Shown here one piece after another: positions 1-10,531 of a DNA stretch of 21,054 nucleotides. Location of the stretch: NCBI GenBank assembly GCA_015852425.1, contig JAAAIG010000683.1, forward strand, positions 1-21,054. Direction: 5' to 3'. The notes below the pieces were generated by a model. That model was not told the origin of the DNA, ran no database searches, and saw only the letters and a program-made list of their open reading frames with translations. This DNA is from Gryganskiella cystojenkinii. Its lineage: Eukaryota; Mortierellomycota; Mortierellomycetes; Mortierellales; Mortierellaceae. The position numbers were made by a program, and so were the translations under genes. Numbering within the stretch: position 1 is the first letter of the stretch; every line of letters starts with the position of its first letter.

Positions 1-462
1 GGTTAAAAAAAAAAAAGGGATTTTTTTTTGATGGAGGAAAGAAAGAGAGGAGATTTCAACTTTGCACACTCCAAGAAAATATTTGACTGAACAAGGAAAA
101 AAAAAAAAAAATCAAAACACGGTCCACCTGTTGCTGCGTAGTACAGGCGATCATACATATGAATTAACACAATACGGTGACGTAGAATCACGTGAAATTA
201 ATTTGACTCCATCGCATTTACACCCGCGTGGCACTCTTCAGCCACAAGCACCGCCACACCCTCATTCCTTACCATAGTCCCTCTGTAAAAAAAAAAATTG
301 CCATATGTATATTTTTTAAGGTCATGGTCATCTACAACATGGTCTACTATTGCTACTGACTACTTGAACATGCGGAGGTACGCTATTGGTGCCAGAAAGG
401 AGCAAAAAAAAAAAAAGGTGTTAACGAGTCAATTTTCGTACTTTTTTCAATTTCAATGATGT
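1..462. other. AT-rich geneless left edge
   Basis: No gene is supported here. The stretch holds several A or T homopolymer runs (about 5-16, 21-29, 98-111, 286-297, 403-415). Its 3' part should contain the 3' UTR of the minus-strand gene that ends at 463. A palindromic TCACGTGA lies at 188-195. The short open frames start at non-ATG codons or are low-complexity. Confidence 0.6.
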
Positions 463-1365
463 TCAGGACCCCATATATATCGATTCCTTACCGAGGATTA
501 AAGCACCAGCACCAGTGATCGTTCCAATCATGTACTGTAACGTTTGCAATTTGATGGTCTCCATCTGTGTCCTCAGAGCAGCGATTTCCTGCTCGATCCT
601 CTCCTCCGTGGCTCTGACCTTTAGTTCCTGTGTTGCTGCCTCATCACGGATACGGCCCTTTTCCAAGTTCAGATCCAGTCTGACTCCCGCCTGGGTCCTT
701 GCAACCTCCTCTCGCAAACGCTGACGCAATTTTTCAATCTCGGAGACAAGTCTCTCATTGTTGGTGTTTGTGAGCGAGAAATCGTTCTTTTCCAGCATTT
801 GTAACTCGGACTTGAGTGCCGCGAAATCAACCTTGTAGGTGTAAACCGTCTATCATCGATAAATGTAGAGTGGCAGTGTTAATCTCGAGTACCTTATAAC
901 ACATGCAATCACAGAAAAAAGCGAGTATCGATCCACTATAACAGTATTGAAAAAAACAAAAGTGGTTTCATCCTTACCTTGTCCTGGTCGGCCTTCGTTA
1001 CCATGTTCTTGGTCAAGTTCTCCATGCTATTGCCGAAGATATATATTCCGTTAGACATCCATCTCTCCCCAAATGGCATCCAAAGCTTAGTCTCTACAAA
1101 TCTATTTCAGAAAGATATCGATTCTTTACCTCTCGGTAACAACCTCATCCAGAGCATTCATGATTGCTTCCGACTGTTGTCTCGAAAATCCATCCCGTTC
1201 CAACTTCTCCACAAAACGATGGGTATCAAAATGATGACCACTTCCACCGTCCGCATCCAGATTAGCTCCAGAGACAGAAAAGGGTCGAATTTGACAGGGT
1301 TCTAGACCAGAGGTCATAGATTGATCCCTCTTGAACAGAAATTTCGGCCGAGAGAGTGACAGCAT
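463..1365 (-). CDS. MCUR1/CCDC90-family (DUF1640) mitochondrial inner-membrane coiled-coil protein, 3 exons
   Basis: Spliced minus-strand gene: exons 1365-1130, 1026-978 (49 nt) and 849-463, with GT..AG introns of 103 and 128 nt, giving about 223 residues in one frame. Residues 1-30 are basic and Ser-rich, with an R-P-F-S-V-S site like a mitochondrial presequence cleavage site. FDTHRFVEKLERDGFS (from residue 46) is the family's head-domain signature, and exon 2 encodes the conserved NMVTKADQDK stretch. A long charged coiled coil follows, then a C-terminal membrane segment (about 199-215, IGTITGAGALILG). Yeast relatives Put6/Put7 act in mitochondrial proline metabolism; human MCUR1 affects calcium uniporter assembly. 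The start is uncertain. ATG 1365 is the first in-frame ATG, but the frame stays open upstream to about 1524 through Ser/Thr codons and a CAG acceptor sits near 1503, so an extra 5' exon is possible. Confidence 0.88.
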
Positions 1366-2240
1366 AGACGAAGAAGTCGGTCCTGAGAACGAGTGTGACG
1401 ATCCATGTTGTAACGTAGAGGATGAGATTGATTGTGAGGAAGAAGTCGTGGTCGAGGAGTTGGTGGTATAAGTTCGGTTTGAAAGAGGAGTCAATCGTGT
1501 GCCTGGGATCGAAAAGTTTGAAAGTCAACAAGCAGCGCGTTGAGATACGAGTGGCGTTAGTAAGGTGGTTCAATAGGCCGTAGACGGCTGTACACTCGAA
1601 TCATGGTCACCGAGTTCATGCTAAAGCTGTCGCGAGGTTCTTTGCAGGATAACGTTATGACCGAAAGGATGTCCGTGATTCGACGCTACAGAGATCTCTG
1701 CTTACATTGATGGCTTCGGGATAAAGCCCCCGAGGCTAGTTTGGATGACACGGCCAGAGTCCGTGAGCCAGAAGTGATCCTGTTAACCAGCATTGCAATT
1801 AATTTTTGTCGCTTGATTTTCCTGTCCTGATCTTGAGCTGGCGGTGATGATGCTGACTGCAGTTCCTAGAAAAGAGTCAAAGTTGCGCGCAAGATGGAGG
1901 CTCTCTTGTCCATTTTGGGCGGCATCAGGAACTGTTAAGGGTGTAAATTAGTCACGTGCGGTGCTGATGCTCACGATAAAATTAGCAAAGGTGGCAAGCA
2001 AATTGATGAGGCGTAGGTATAGGCAGCCATAGCCATTGGTAACGATTGATCCTCGTAAAGTACTTTTGTATATTTTTGTACTAGACATGATGGGGGTTTG
2101 GGGGTTTTCTAGTCTGTAAGTGATTTTTGAGTTCCCTGCTCAATCGGGAACGCGTAGCAAAGACGGCGACAGAGGCGGTAACGCGAGAAAAAAAGGTCAA
2201 AAAAAAAAGCACTCACAGCAACTTCCTAAATAAAACTGTC
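1366..2240. other. Upstream region of the MCUR1-like gene and 3' region of the RBM26-like gene
   Basis: No separate gene is supported. On the minus strand a TACTAAC-like branch-point sequence (about 1557-1563) and a CAG acceptor (about 1503) suggest a 5' UTR or first-coding-exon intron for the gene to the left. A CACGTG hexamer sits at 1953-1958. A/T runs lie near 2190-2210. The 3' UTR of the gene ending at 2241 must lie in the right part. Confidence 0.5.
1953..1958. promoter_or_regulatory. CACGTG E-box-like hexamer
   Basis: The context is GTCACGTGCG, about 590 bp upstream of the start at 1365. CACGTG is the palindromic core bound by bHLH factors such as Cbf1/USF types in fungi. A matching TCACGTG lies at 5921-5927 upstream of the next minus-strand gene. 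Function is inferred from the hexamer alone. Confidence 0.25.
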
Positions 2241-5200
2241 TTATCGCTTCCATGACCGCTCCTCGTTCTCATCATCGCTTTCCTCGTGGTATGCAGAAGC
2301 AACCGAGTCGTCCGTTGCGGAGGTTGCTGGTAGAGATGTTACTGGTGCTACCTTGAAGGGTGTCGCAGCTGGGAATGATGAGACTGACGCAGGTGTAGAT
2401 CCGGGTGCTGGGTCCGAAATCCATCCGAGCTTCAACGGTGCAGGCGCATCACCGACTTGAGCACCTTGTTGCATCGCTGACTCGGCATCTTTGCGGTTCT
2501 TGTACTGGACTGTCGCCGAAGCACCATCAGGTCCCATCGAAAATGATTCGAGCTCACCAAAAGTCTAATGATCAAGAATAAAAGTAAAAGTTAATTTTTG
2601 TTGTGTTAGTAATTTTGTCAGCAGTCATTGCTATGCAAATATCGCATGTCTTTTGATTCTTCAGTTGTCCTTTTGTCATACCTCAAAATGAGCCCTGAGA
2701 CCCTCCTTGGATGACACGTCGACATTCTGGACAGAGAGTTTTGTTGACCGGTTGTCGATGCGGAAAGTACGGTTGTAAGATGAAGTGGCACCTCCACGAA
2801 CAGCGTGACCGCCTCCACGGCTCCAAATATTTCCAGGAGCTCCACGACCACGACCACGAGGGACATATCCGCCGCGACCTCTGCCTGCGCCGTATCCTCC
2901 TTGACCATCTATACCCATTGCAGCGGCCTGTAGCATTTGAGAAAAAAAAGAGAACGAGTTATAACAGTCAATATCATTTGATGGCCAGCGACACAAACAA
3001 TGTCAAATCAGAGGTGATTCTTTACCTGCGCTTGCAAAGCTGCCAATTTTGCCTTCAAGGCTGCGGTCGTCTGGGCGGCATCGCTTGCGGGAGGGGTGGC
3101 AGAGCCAGTAGTACCTTCGGCAGTACCTGCGGGTCCGTTCAAGTCCTCCAGTTCGCGATCCAATCGTTCTTTCTCCAAACGCTCAACCTCCAATTGATGT
3201 TCGGATTGCTTCTGAGCCTGCGCAGCCGCGGCGGCAGCCTGAGCTTGTGCCAGTGGGGTCATGGTCTCCTTTGTCACCTCCATAGCCACGTTCTTCAACC
3301 CCTTCAGGATCTCATCCTTGTCCTGTTGCGACATGTTCTTGTTGGCGATAAGTTTCTGAAGGATGACTTTTTGCTCCTCCATTTGACGTTGGATAAGGGC
3401 CTCCTTCTGTCGTTGGATCTCCATCATTGTCTTCTTGTTCTCGGCTGCCTTGGCAGCAGCAGCGGCTCTTTCGGCAGCGAGCTCGACGGCCCTCTCGGGT
3501 GTCATCAAAACACTGGGTCCTGGAGGTTGTTGAGAGTATGGCGCAGGGCGAGAGGAGCCTCCAGGTGCTGAGTTCTCTGGTCGCACTTGACCTGTTGGCT
3601 TTGGTTGAGAGGCTCCAAACGTGCCAGCATCCAGGTCATCGGGTTGCCAGTAGACCTTGACAAATCGATTTCCGAAAATGACCTCAGGTGAGTTGTAGGC
3701 AGCTTTGGCTTCCTCGTTTGTGCTGTATTGGAGCAGTGCCTTGTGAGCAGTCTGGTCGACCTGGATGTTGGTAAGGCTTCCAAACTGCTTGAAGAACTCG
3801 TTGACCTTGTCAATCGTGTTGAATTCGTCGGGGATATGCTCAACGACCAAGGACGTCTTGGAGGCAGCGGCAGCGCCACCGTAGCGTCCAGCAGTGAAAG
3901 GATTCGATGCACCGCCTCGTCCACGGCCTCCTCTTACGCCACGAAGAGCGCCACGACCACCACGCATGCCTCGGCTGGATTCAGAGAACCGCCCCTCCTG
4001 GCCGGACTGTGCAAAGCCCTCTGGTCCAGCCATGTTCAAAGCCATATCATCTGGCATATTGGCAGAGTCGAATCCAGCATGTCGCATCATGCCTCCGTTG
4101 GGTCCACCAGGGAAGAACGGTGGACGATTAGAGTTCATGCCCATCATCATTGGTGGCATTCCTTGGGGTCCTCCCATCATGTTGAATGGTACGCCAGGCA
4201 TGTCATCTAAAACGATCCTGTCATCACCGTGATCAAAGGGGCATGCATCTCCACGCAGACAGAACCCTTTTTCTATGGGTGATATGAAATCAGAGGATCA
4301 TGGCGATTAGTAAACCGTTATTCTTTAAGTGCCATAGACAAAATCAAGCGAGTAAAACATACCATCATAATCGCGACACCGAGGACGTTTGGGCCGATCT
4401 TGGGATCCATGACCTTGCATACCGCCACGACCACCTCGCATGCCTCCACGACCTCTCTGGTTTGAGGCACCACGCCAGGATCCGTTGGATTGGTCTTGTT
4501 GATCTTGAAAGTTGTTCCCACCATAGTTGTTGTTGTGCTGCTGGTCTTGAAAGTTATTGTTGCCGCCAAAGTTGTTACGTTGGTTTTGGTTCCACTGGCC
4601 ACGATCGCCACCACTATTCATGTTGCTATTACTGTTGTTGCTCTGACGACTGTTGAAGCCAGCAGTGGTGATTCCTTGCTGCCGGGAGGGTCCTCGGCGA
4701 TCATCAATGGGGAGGCCATTTGGTCCGTTGAAATCATGCTGCCTCCTACCTTGACCTTGACGATCAATATTGTTGACGTTGATGCTGCCCTGTGGTCTGT
4801 TGTTGTCGTCACTTGGCTGGGACGGACTGTAGTCTCTGCGACGGTCGTTTACACGTTGAGTATCTTCCCGAACACGGGCATGCTTGTAACTCCTGTCCTC
4901 GTCATCCGAGTCCTCGCTGCGTCCACGAGCGTGCTTCTCCACGGTACGAGCGGAGGAGTCACGTCTTTGAGGGTGACGGTCCGCAGCGGGTCCTGTTGGG
5001 ATCTGATCTTCCTCTTCTGCTGCGACTGCGTCGTCCGTGATATAAGACTTTGATTGGAGTGCAGCGAAGAGCGAGTCGACAAAGGGTGTCGTTTCTATAG
5101 AGATCAGCGAACACAATAAGAAGTGTTAGCAGTGGAAAGCCGATTTTGTCATCAATCGAAGTTCAAGAGGTGCGCACAGATCAAAAAGAGGGAGGGAGAG

Positions 5201-5495
5201 GTTACCTTGCTGTAAAAAGTCTTCGAGTTGAGAGATACAAAGGGCTTTAAGCTCGGTAGTGTTCTTGTCGTGTTTCAAGAGGGCGATGGTATAGTCGGCC
5301 AACATGCCAGGGTCCGCATCCGAGCTAGAATAGGCGAGTACACAAAATTGAAGAACGATTGTTAGACCCATGTGCCATCGATTGTAAATAAACAAAAATA
5401 TCAACGACGTTTTTGTTTGTTCGGACTTACATTAGAGCCAGCTCGGTGGTGAGATATGCCTTCAGGGCATCGTGATGAGCATCGCTGAGGTGCAT
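2241..5495 (-). CDS. RBM26/RBM27-type RNA-binding protein (PWI-like, CCCH, RRM, coiled coil, RRM), 6 exons
   Basis: Six exons on the minus strand: 5495-5431, 5324-5206, 5094-4363, 4272-3026, 2927-2682, 2564-2241. All introns are GT..AG (90-117 nt) and the join stays open for 911 codons including the stop. Residues 2-75 match the PWI-like N-terminal fold of this family. Then come an Arg/Asp/Ser-rich stretch, a C-x8-C-x5-C-x3-H zinc finger (301-321, CRDYDEKGFC...CPFDH) split by intron 3, Gly/Met/RGG-rich linkers, an RRM (about 445-516), a long Ala/Gln coiled coil (about 575-695), an RGG segment (about 735-765), a second RRM (about 782-855) split by intron 5, and an acidic tail ending SWKR. Human RBM26/RBM27 work with the PAXT nuclear exosome-targeting complex; fission yeast Rmn1 is a related component of MTREC/NURS. 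A nuclear RNA surveillance role is inferred. Length is close to the roughly 1000-residue human proteins. Confidence 0.93.
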
Positions 5496-5860
5496 GATGG
5501 TGAGCAGAGGTATGTAATTCCAAACAGTCGAGTGACGGGGATTGGTGGCAAACAGAAGGAAATGGGTTGCTTGAAGTTAAATCTCCAACAGACGCGCTGA
5601 GAGTGTGATGTCTGCAGTTGACGTCGTCACAGTGCGCGAGGAGGAGGGCGCAGAAGTAAGGAAGGAGGAGAGAGCTGAAGAAAGGAGTGAATATAAATGC
5701 AACGCTGACTCTTTCTGGAAAGGACAAGAAAAGAAAAGAAAAGGAGGCTGATGCGATGAACAAAGAATAATGGACTAAAGAAAGGGAAGAGAGGGGGTAG
5801 GGTACACACAAAGAAAGCTGCTTTTGTACTTTTGTGTGTGCTATGCGCATGGAACAATAA

Positions 5861-5887
5861 GCTCTGTTCGCTCTGTTCGCTCTGTTT
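5861..5887. repeat. Three tandem 9-bp units, GCTCTGTTC
   Basis: The unit GCTCTGTTC occurs at 5861-5869 and 5870-5878. A third copy with one change (final T) is at 5879-5887. It lies about 370 bp upstream of the RBM26-like start codon. It may be simple slippage or a repeated factor site. Confidence 0.8.
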
Positions 5888-5920
5888 GGGAAACCTGGGA
5901 ATGACTAAGCCACCGACAGG

Positions 5921-5927
5921 TCACGTG
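5921..5927. promoter_or_regulatory. TCACGTG E-box-like site
   Basis: TCACGTG occurs between the divergent RBM26-like and PPR genes, about 430 bp upstream of the former. It is the same core as at 188-195 and 1953-1958. The assignment rests on the hexamer only. Confidence 0.25.
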
Positions 5928-6804
5928 TAAACCGATACGCAGATCGCCTTCTTTCTTTCCTTTCTTTTTTTTTTCTGGCTAGTTTGTTACGGTGACAAGT
6001 GGGTGACAGACTGACAGCCTGTTTGCTTCGGCCACTGTTGCAGTCGTGTAAGAAAAGAGATGTAACCCCATGGCATTCTACGCCAAGTCAATATCAATTC
6101 TTTTAAAAGCTGAGTGCTACACCGGCGGCTTGTTGACATCCGACATTGTACCAAGATGGCAGTCCCTGTGTTCCCTCAGGGATGTCTATCTTTGCAGGGC
6201 AGCCCGATAATGGTTATGGTTGGGATGTGGTATTTCAGTTGCACAGCTCTCGCTAGGTGTCCTCGCCGTGTCCAGGCAACACCAGATCATTCTCGGAAAT
6301 TTTGATCCCCTTTCAAAAGAGAAAAAATCAAAGCTAAGCCACAAACGCAACAACAGTGGTCGTACCTTCACCCTCTAGTCGCTCTCGGACCTGACTTTCC
6401 TTTCAGACACCAACAAAGAAAAAGGAGGCTGAATCTCTCTCACGTACCGCTCTCCGAGGACGCTCATCAACTTCATAACTTACCTCCCAGACTGCCCCTC
6501 CCCTCTCTTCCTTCACCCAACACTATTAATTACTTCATCACTCTCTCACTCATTCTCCCGTTCGCTTAACTTGTCAGGAACAAGCCGATCGGTTTCATCA
6601 ACACTTTCATTTGTGATTTATCTCGAGAACCAGGACACAAGAATTTGCAATGAACCATTCATAAAAAACAGGCAACATCCAAAGAACTCTGAAAAAAGAA
6701 ACTCGACATCCACACCAGCCTCAACTCCTTCGACTCTTTTCTGTTTGTCTTCGTCCACCGCGATAAGCAGAGGTACTTGCACTTCCTTGGACTCGACCCC
6801 TACC

Positions 6805-6891
6805 ATGCTGTACCGACCTGATCTCGTTGATGTCAACAATGAAACAGTCGAGCTGATCAGCTCTTCTTCTTCTTTCTCATTCAATCTATAG
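6805..6891 (+). promoter_or_regulatory. Upstream ORF of 28 codons before the PPR gene (or a 5' intron acceptor)
   Basis: An ATG at 6805 opens a 28-residue frame that begins MLYRPDLVDVNNETVEL and ends at TAG 6889-6891, only 7 nt before the PPR start at 6899. A scanning ribosome would meet it first. The end of the same stretch (a C/T-rich run followed by CTATAG) also reads as a good 3' splice site. If it is spliced, most of the uORF would be removed from the mRNA. Confidence 0.4.
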
Positions 6892-6898
6892 TTTCGAG

Positions 6899-9862
6899 AT
6901 GTTCAGGAGGAAGGGCCAGGTGTACAGGAGAGTCCTGGCCATGGCACCCTTCCACATTCAAGGTCAGGGATCCAGTGGAAATGTTCTCAACAAAACCACA
7001 CCAACGGCGACTCTGTGCTCACTTAGTCAATCCCGGTGTAGCGCCACACGGACGATATCAACCTCAACGACGTGTTATTCAATAACCCCGGTACCATCAA
7101 TACCAGCGCCATCATCATCACCGTCAATAACAAGGCAGGGCCGTCGTTCGATATCCCCCGGATCATGTAGAAATTCTTTCGCCCATCAACACCGCACCTA
7201 CGCTATCATCCGGGACAAATCGACGCGACATCACGATCGATCTCACTCTCTTTATGATCCGGAGCTGGTAGCGTGCATGGATCGATGGGTACGCATCGTC
7301 TTTCACGGACAACGGCGTATGAACTCGAGTCTCGCTAAACCCATTGCTTCCGCCGTCTCACCTTCGTACCCCGTCATCGATATCCCGATCCAACATAATC
7401 ACCTCTTGGACCGTCACGAAACTTCTCCGCTCATCGGCTCACCCACAGTCCTACCTGTGCAACAACAAAGAGATCCCTCATTATCACTCAAAAAGAAAGA
7501 AGGACACCGAACAATATCATTGCCAGCGTTCCGTAAATTCATGGATACCCTCCCGATCGACGATCATGCTCTTCCAATAGAGTTTTCGACCCTTAAAAAA
7601 CCTTCACCAAACGCACCTCCGAAACACCGGCTATCAAAAAAGAGGCAAGGGACCATCGACCATCTCTGGAGAAACTACCTGACTCTGGCGAACAGGGAAA
7701 AGATCGATTTTCCCGGTCCAGAAGACGACCGCCAGTTGACAAGAAGTGATTATACCCAGCTTATGAGGACCATCCGTCACGGTCAGGACCCGAGGGAAGC
7801 CGCTCAAAGGATCCTCACTGTCAAGGACGCCCTGGATCACGAGGGATTTCGTCTCACCCGAAAGTTGGGAGAGATGGTTATCCAAGCCCATCTTGTTCTC
7901 GGATCAACGGACCAGATCATTCATATTTACGACACGGTCACAAGTCAAGTCGGTTATGCGTCAGCGCAACACAAAAAGTTACTTTGGACGATCGTTGAGG
8001 GGTTTGCCACCAACCAACGGTTTTCGCAGGGACTCGGCTTTTTAGAGGCATTCATACCAAATGATAACCAGCAAGAGCGAGCATTCTACCACGAGCTGTA
8101 CAGGACTCTTCTGGCCCATCGATTGAACACGTCAAGTCCATCAGCCTTCCCTGAACAGCATCGCGAGGCCCTTCGAGTCTTTTACGAGTGTAGATTTCCT
8201 GTGAAGGCCAAGCAGCTTGCGAGAGTTCTGGATGTCATTGCCCATGAAGCGGGCGAAACTGTGGCCTTATTGGACTTTTCAGCGACGTCGGTGAGTTCCT
8301 TGATCAAACAAGGGGACCCAAAGCTATTGGATCCGTTATTGATCAGTTTACTTCAAGCATGCCAAGTTCCGGAAGCTGTTCGAGTCCGAACCCTGATGTT
8401 GCAGCACGGAATGACCCTCGACCACGAAAACCTCCGCGTCATGGTCCTGAAAACACCCGGCACCAAGCCAACGCTTAGGAGACGCTACAAGGCTCTTGAT
8501 GAATGGGAACAATCAACAGTCTCCACAGAGACGCCTTCATCATCACTGCCGCAGTATTACTCTGGACTGGTCACTCGTCGGATCGAGGAACTGGATCTGT
8601 CAGGTGCATTTGGAGTCGCTCGGTACATGGCTCACCGACTTTGGCACGCGCAAGATATTGATTTCAAGAAGCTCAACAGTCATTTGATCAACTTCGGAAC
8701 CTCGGAACATTACCCGATCTACCTCAAGACCCGATACTGTCTTGGGCCGCCAGCGAGACCAGACTTGCACACGTACCGTCGACTGATCTATGCCGCTTGT
8801 CGTAGATCGGACCTTGTCTCTGCCCTGGGTGTGTTTCAATTCCTTCGGACCCGTCATCGATCTCTGAGCATCGATACCTCTCTTTACAATGCCATCTTGT
8901 CGACGGCTGCTGTTACGGGTCATATTCGAGTTGCCGAAAAAATGCTCGAAGCGATGGTGAAGGACGGTCTGCAACCAGATCATTACTCCTACGAGGGACT
9001 CTTGAATGGCTATGCGCAATCGGGCGACCTCACAGCAGCACTCCTGATCCCTGAACAAATGATCAAGCAAAAATTGGTGCCCACGACCAAGACGTTTAAT
9101 TTGGTCATGAAAGCGTATATCGGGGCCAGAAACGATTTGTCAACGTCCCACAAGTTGTTGAAGTTCATGCAGTGCTCGGGAGGTAATATCAGTCCAGATA
9201 TTGTCACATTCAACCAAATCTTGGAAGGATATCGTCGAGTCGGGAATGCGGTCTGGTTTGACGACTATTTCGATCAGTATTTCGGGCTCAAGAGCCGTCA
9301 GCGCCGCAAAAGTCTCGAGATCTTGCAAAAGGATTCAGAATCGGACATTTTCAAGATTGACAAGGAGACTCCCAAGAAGATTCTGCGGAGGAAGCGGGAG
9401 TCTATGTTGGTTGGACCCGAAAAGGTCGATGACAAGACATTGTTGATTCAACTCCAGCATTCATTGTCGCTCCCCAGCGTAGACGTCTCGACTGTTAAAG
9501 AGCTCTGGAAAGCTTTCGAGTCAAGAGTCGACACCACATCTCCCTCATCGCCACCAAGGCTACCTTTATCTTCCTCATCATTGGTCACTGTGGATACCAC
9601 CATCGACAGCCAAGGACCCGAGACTTACGTACCCTTCAAGAGACGACTCGGACGCGCAGTGATCCTCCCCGTAACGGACCAAGAACGTTTCCGGTTCACA
9701 ATGTTGAGCCTCTTTCGGGATGCGTTCAGGGCTCGAGGCGACACGTCGAGTGTCAAGCAGTTTGATCGACTTTTACGCAAACATTTTCCAGATCATCAAG
9801 AAGTCACTGCTCGATTCAAGAACAAGACGGCCTCGCTGTCCGTGTCGAAAACGTCTACCTGA
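6899..9862 (+). CDS. Mitochondrial pentatricopeptide-repeat (PPR) protein, 987 aa, intronless
   Basis: The N-terminus (MFRRKGQVYRRVLAMAPF...) is rich in Arg/Ser/Thr and nearly free of acidic residues for about 60 residues, as expected of a mitochondrial targeting peptide. A Pro/Ser/Arg-rich region follows, then a helical body from about residue 225. The clearest PPR tract is about 622-795: units starting DLHTYRRLIYAAC (622), DTSLYNAILST (659), DHYSYEGLLNGYAQSG (694), TTKTFNLVMKAY (729) and DIVTFNQILEGYRR (767), spaced about 35 residues apart and two of them ending in a GLxP-like turn. The family binds organellar RNA and acts in processing, stability or translation. The target here cannot be read. 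The C-terminal 190 residues are basic and without clear repeats. Start at 6899 was chosen because the presequence begins there. No introns are needed. Confidence 0.9.
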   Translation: MFRRKGQVYRRVLAMAPFHIQGQGSSGNVLNKTTPTATLCSLSQSRCSATRTISTSTTCYSITPVPSIPAPSSSPSITRQGRRSISPGSCRNSFAHQHRTYAIIRDKSTRHHDRSHSLYDPELVACMDRWVRIVFHGQRRMNSSLAKPIASAVSPSYPVIDIPIQHNHLLDRHETSPLIGSPTVLPVQQQRDPSLSLKKKEGHRTISLPAFRKFMDTLPIDDHALPIEFSTLKKPSPNAPPKHRLSKKRQGTIDHLWRNYLTLANREKIDFPGPEDDRQLTRSDYTQLMRTIRHGQDPREAAQRILTVKDALDHEGFRLTRKLGEMVIQAHLVLGSTDQIIHIYDTVTSQVGYASAQHKKLLWTIVEGFATNQRFSQGLGFLEAFIPNDNQQERAFYHELYRTLLAHRLNTSSPSAFPEQHREALRVFYECRFPVKAKQLARVLDVIAHEAGETVALLDFSATSVSSLIKQGDPKLLDPLLISLLQACQVPEAVRVRTLMLQHGMTLDHENLRVMVLKTPGTKPTLRRRYKALDEWEQSTVSTETPSSSLPQYYSGLVTRRIEELDLSGAFGVARYMAHRLWHAQDIDFKKLNSHLINFGTSEHYPIYLKTRYCLGPPARPDLHTYRRLIYAACRRSDLVSALGVFQFLRTRHRSLSIDTSLYNAILSTAAVTGHIRVAEKMLEAMVKDGLQPDHYSYEGLLNGYAQSGDLTAALLIPEQMIKQKLVPTTKTFNLVMKAYIGARNDLSTSHKLLKFMQCSGGNISPDIVTFNQILEGYRRVGNAVWFDDYFDQYFGLKSRQRRKSLEILQKDSESDIFKIDKETPKKILRRKRESMLVGPEKVDDKTLLIQLQHSLSLPSVDVSTVKELWKAFESRVDTTSPSSPPRLPLSSSSLVTVDTTIDSQGPETYVPFKRRLGRAVILPVTDQERFRFTMLSLFRDAFRARGDTSSVKQFDRLLRKHFPDHQEVTARFKNKTASLSVSKTST

Positions 9863-10180
9863 GTAGAGACTTTTCGACTGTAATTATACACTCTTTTCTT
9901 TTCTTTTTACCCACTCGCATCCAAATTGAACATAGAAAATTAAACGCCTTGATGGCTAATAGATCATATCAATCTGTGCAACACCTTGTTTGCCTTTTCT
10001 TGAGGGTTACAAATTTGATCCATGCGCTGAATTTATATAGTTCGTTACAAGAACAGACATGTTTTGTGTTATCATTGTCGCTTTCTTTTTCCTTGTCTCG
10101 AAAAAAATACCACAATCCTCCATGTCACTTTAAATCAACAAGGCTGGAACTATCCGATCCTATGGAACTATAAACGCTGA
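9863..10180. other. Intergenic region after the PPR gene
   Basis: A T/C-rich 3' UTR-like stretch (9890-9915) and AT-rich spacer. No gene is supported; a 74-codon frame at 9949 has hydrophobic low-complexity content and no recognisable family. Confidence 0.5.
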
Positions 10181-10531
10181 CGTATATATCGGCAAAAAGC
10201 CCCAAATGTACCCGAGGTTGAGGAGGAGCGACAGTATGTTGATGTCTTGGTGTGGCTTGAGACGCATAATGTCGAAATTGAGGAATTGATTGAACTCGTC
10301 AATCTGGATCTCAACACAAACGACAAACTCATGCGCGAAGTCTTTCAATTGGCCGTCTCCTTCTGTAACAAACCGAATCGAACTTTTGACCAACCTCCGA
10401 TGCGAGCTGTTTTTGAGTCGCGAGAGGAAGTGATTATCAACGCACACTCGATTTTTGATGACCTGGTTTAGCTGGAGTCGCTGCTGGCAGAACTTTTTAC
10501 AAGACCAAAAGAGTATTTCGCGAACTTTTGA
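10181..10531 (+). pseudogene. Broken member of the small helical-protein array (no start, in-frame TAG)
   Basis: An open frame from 10181 encodes a helix-forming acidic stretch, including EVEEERQYVDVLVWLETHN and ELVNLDLNTNDKLMREVF, with the Leu/Ile/Val spacing of a coiled coil. It has no usable ATG: TGA lies at 10178-10180, immediately upstream. TAG at 10469-10471 interrupts it, and the same frame continues for 19 more codons (LESLLAELFTRPKEYFANF) to TGA 10529-10531. Loss of the start plus an internal stop, with coding-like sequence on both sides, argues for a decayed gene. It is the first element of the one-strand array that follows. An alternative is a live gene with an unseen upstream exon whose true end is the TAG. 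Confidence 0.5.

Larger units (their letters stand above)
5496..6804. promoter_or_regulatory. Bidirectional upstream region between the RBM26-like (-) and PPR (+) genes
   Basis: About 1.3 kb without a supported gene lies between two divergent genes. 5630-5790 is purine-rich on +, so it is a pyrimidine-rich leader for the minus-strand gene (AAAAG units near 5727-5744). 6380-6560 is C/T-rich on + and probably contains the PPR gene's transcription start region. TCACGTG lies at 5921-5927 and a 9-bp repeat at 5861-5887. Confidence 0.5.

Noticed and set aside
62..277. 71-codon + strand frame at the left edge
   Set aside because: It crosses a poly-A run and His/Pro-rich low complexity without a leader or family. 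It lies in the likely 3' region of the minus-strand gene.
2711..3571. 286-codon + strand frame
   Set aside because: It lies opposite exons 4 and 5 of the RBM26-like gene, which have clear domains and consistent splicing. Its Leu/Gly/His/Ser-rich content is the shadow of Ala/Gln/Glu and RGG codons.
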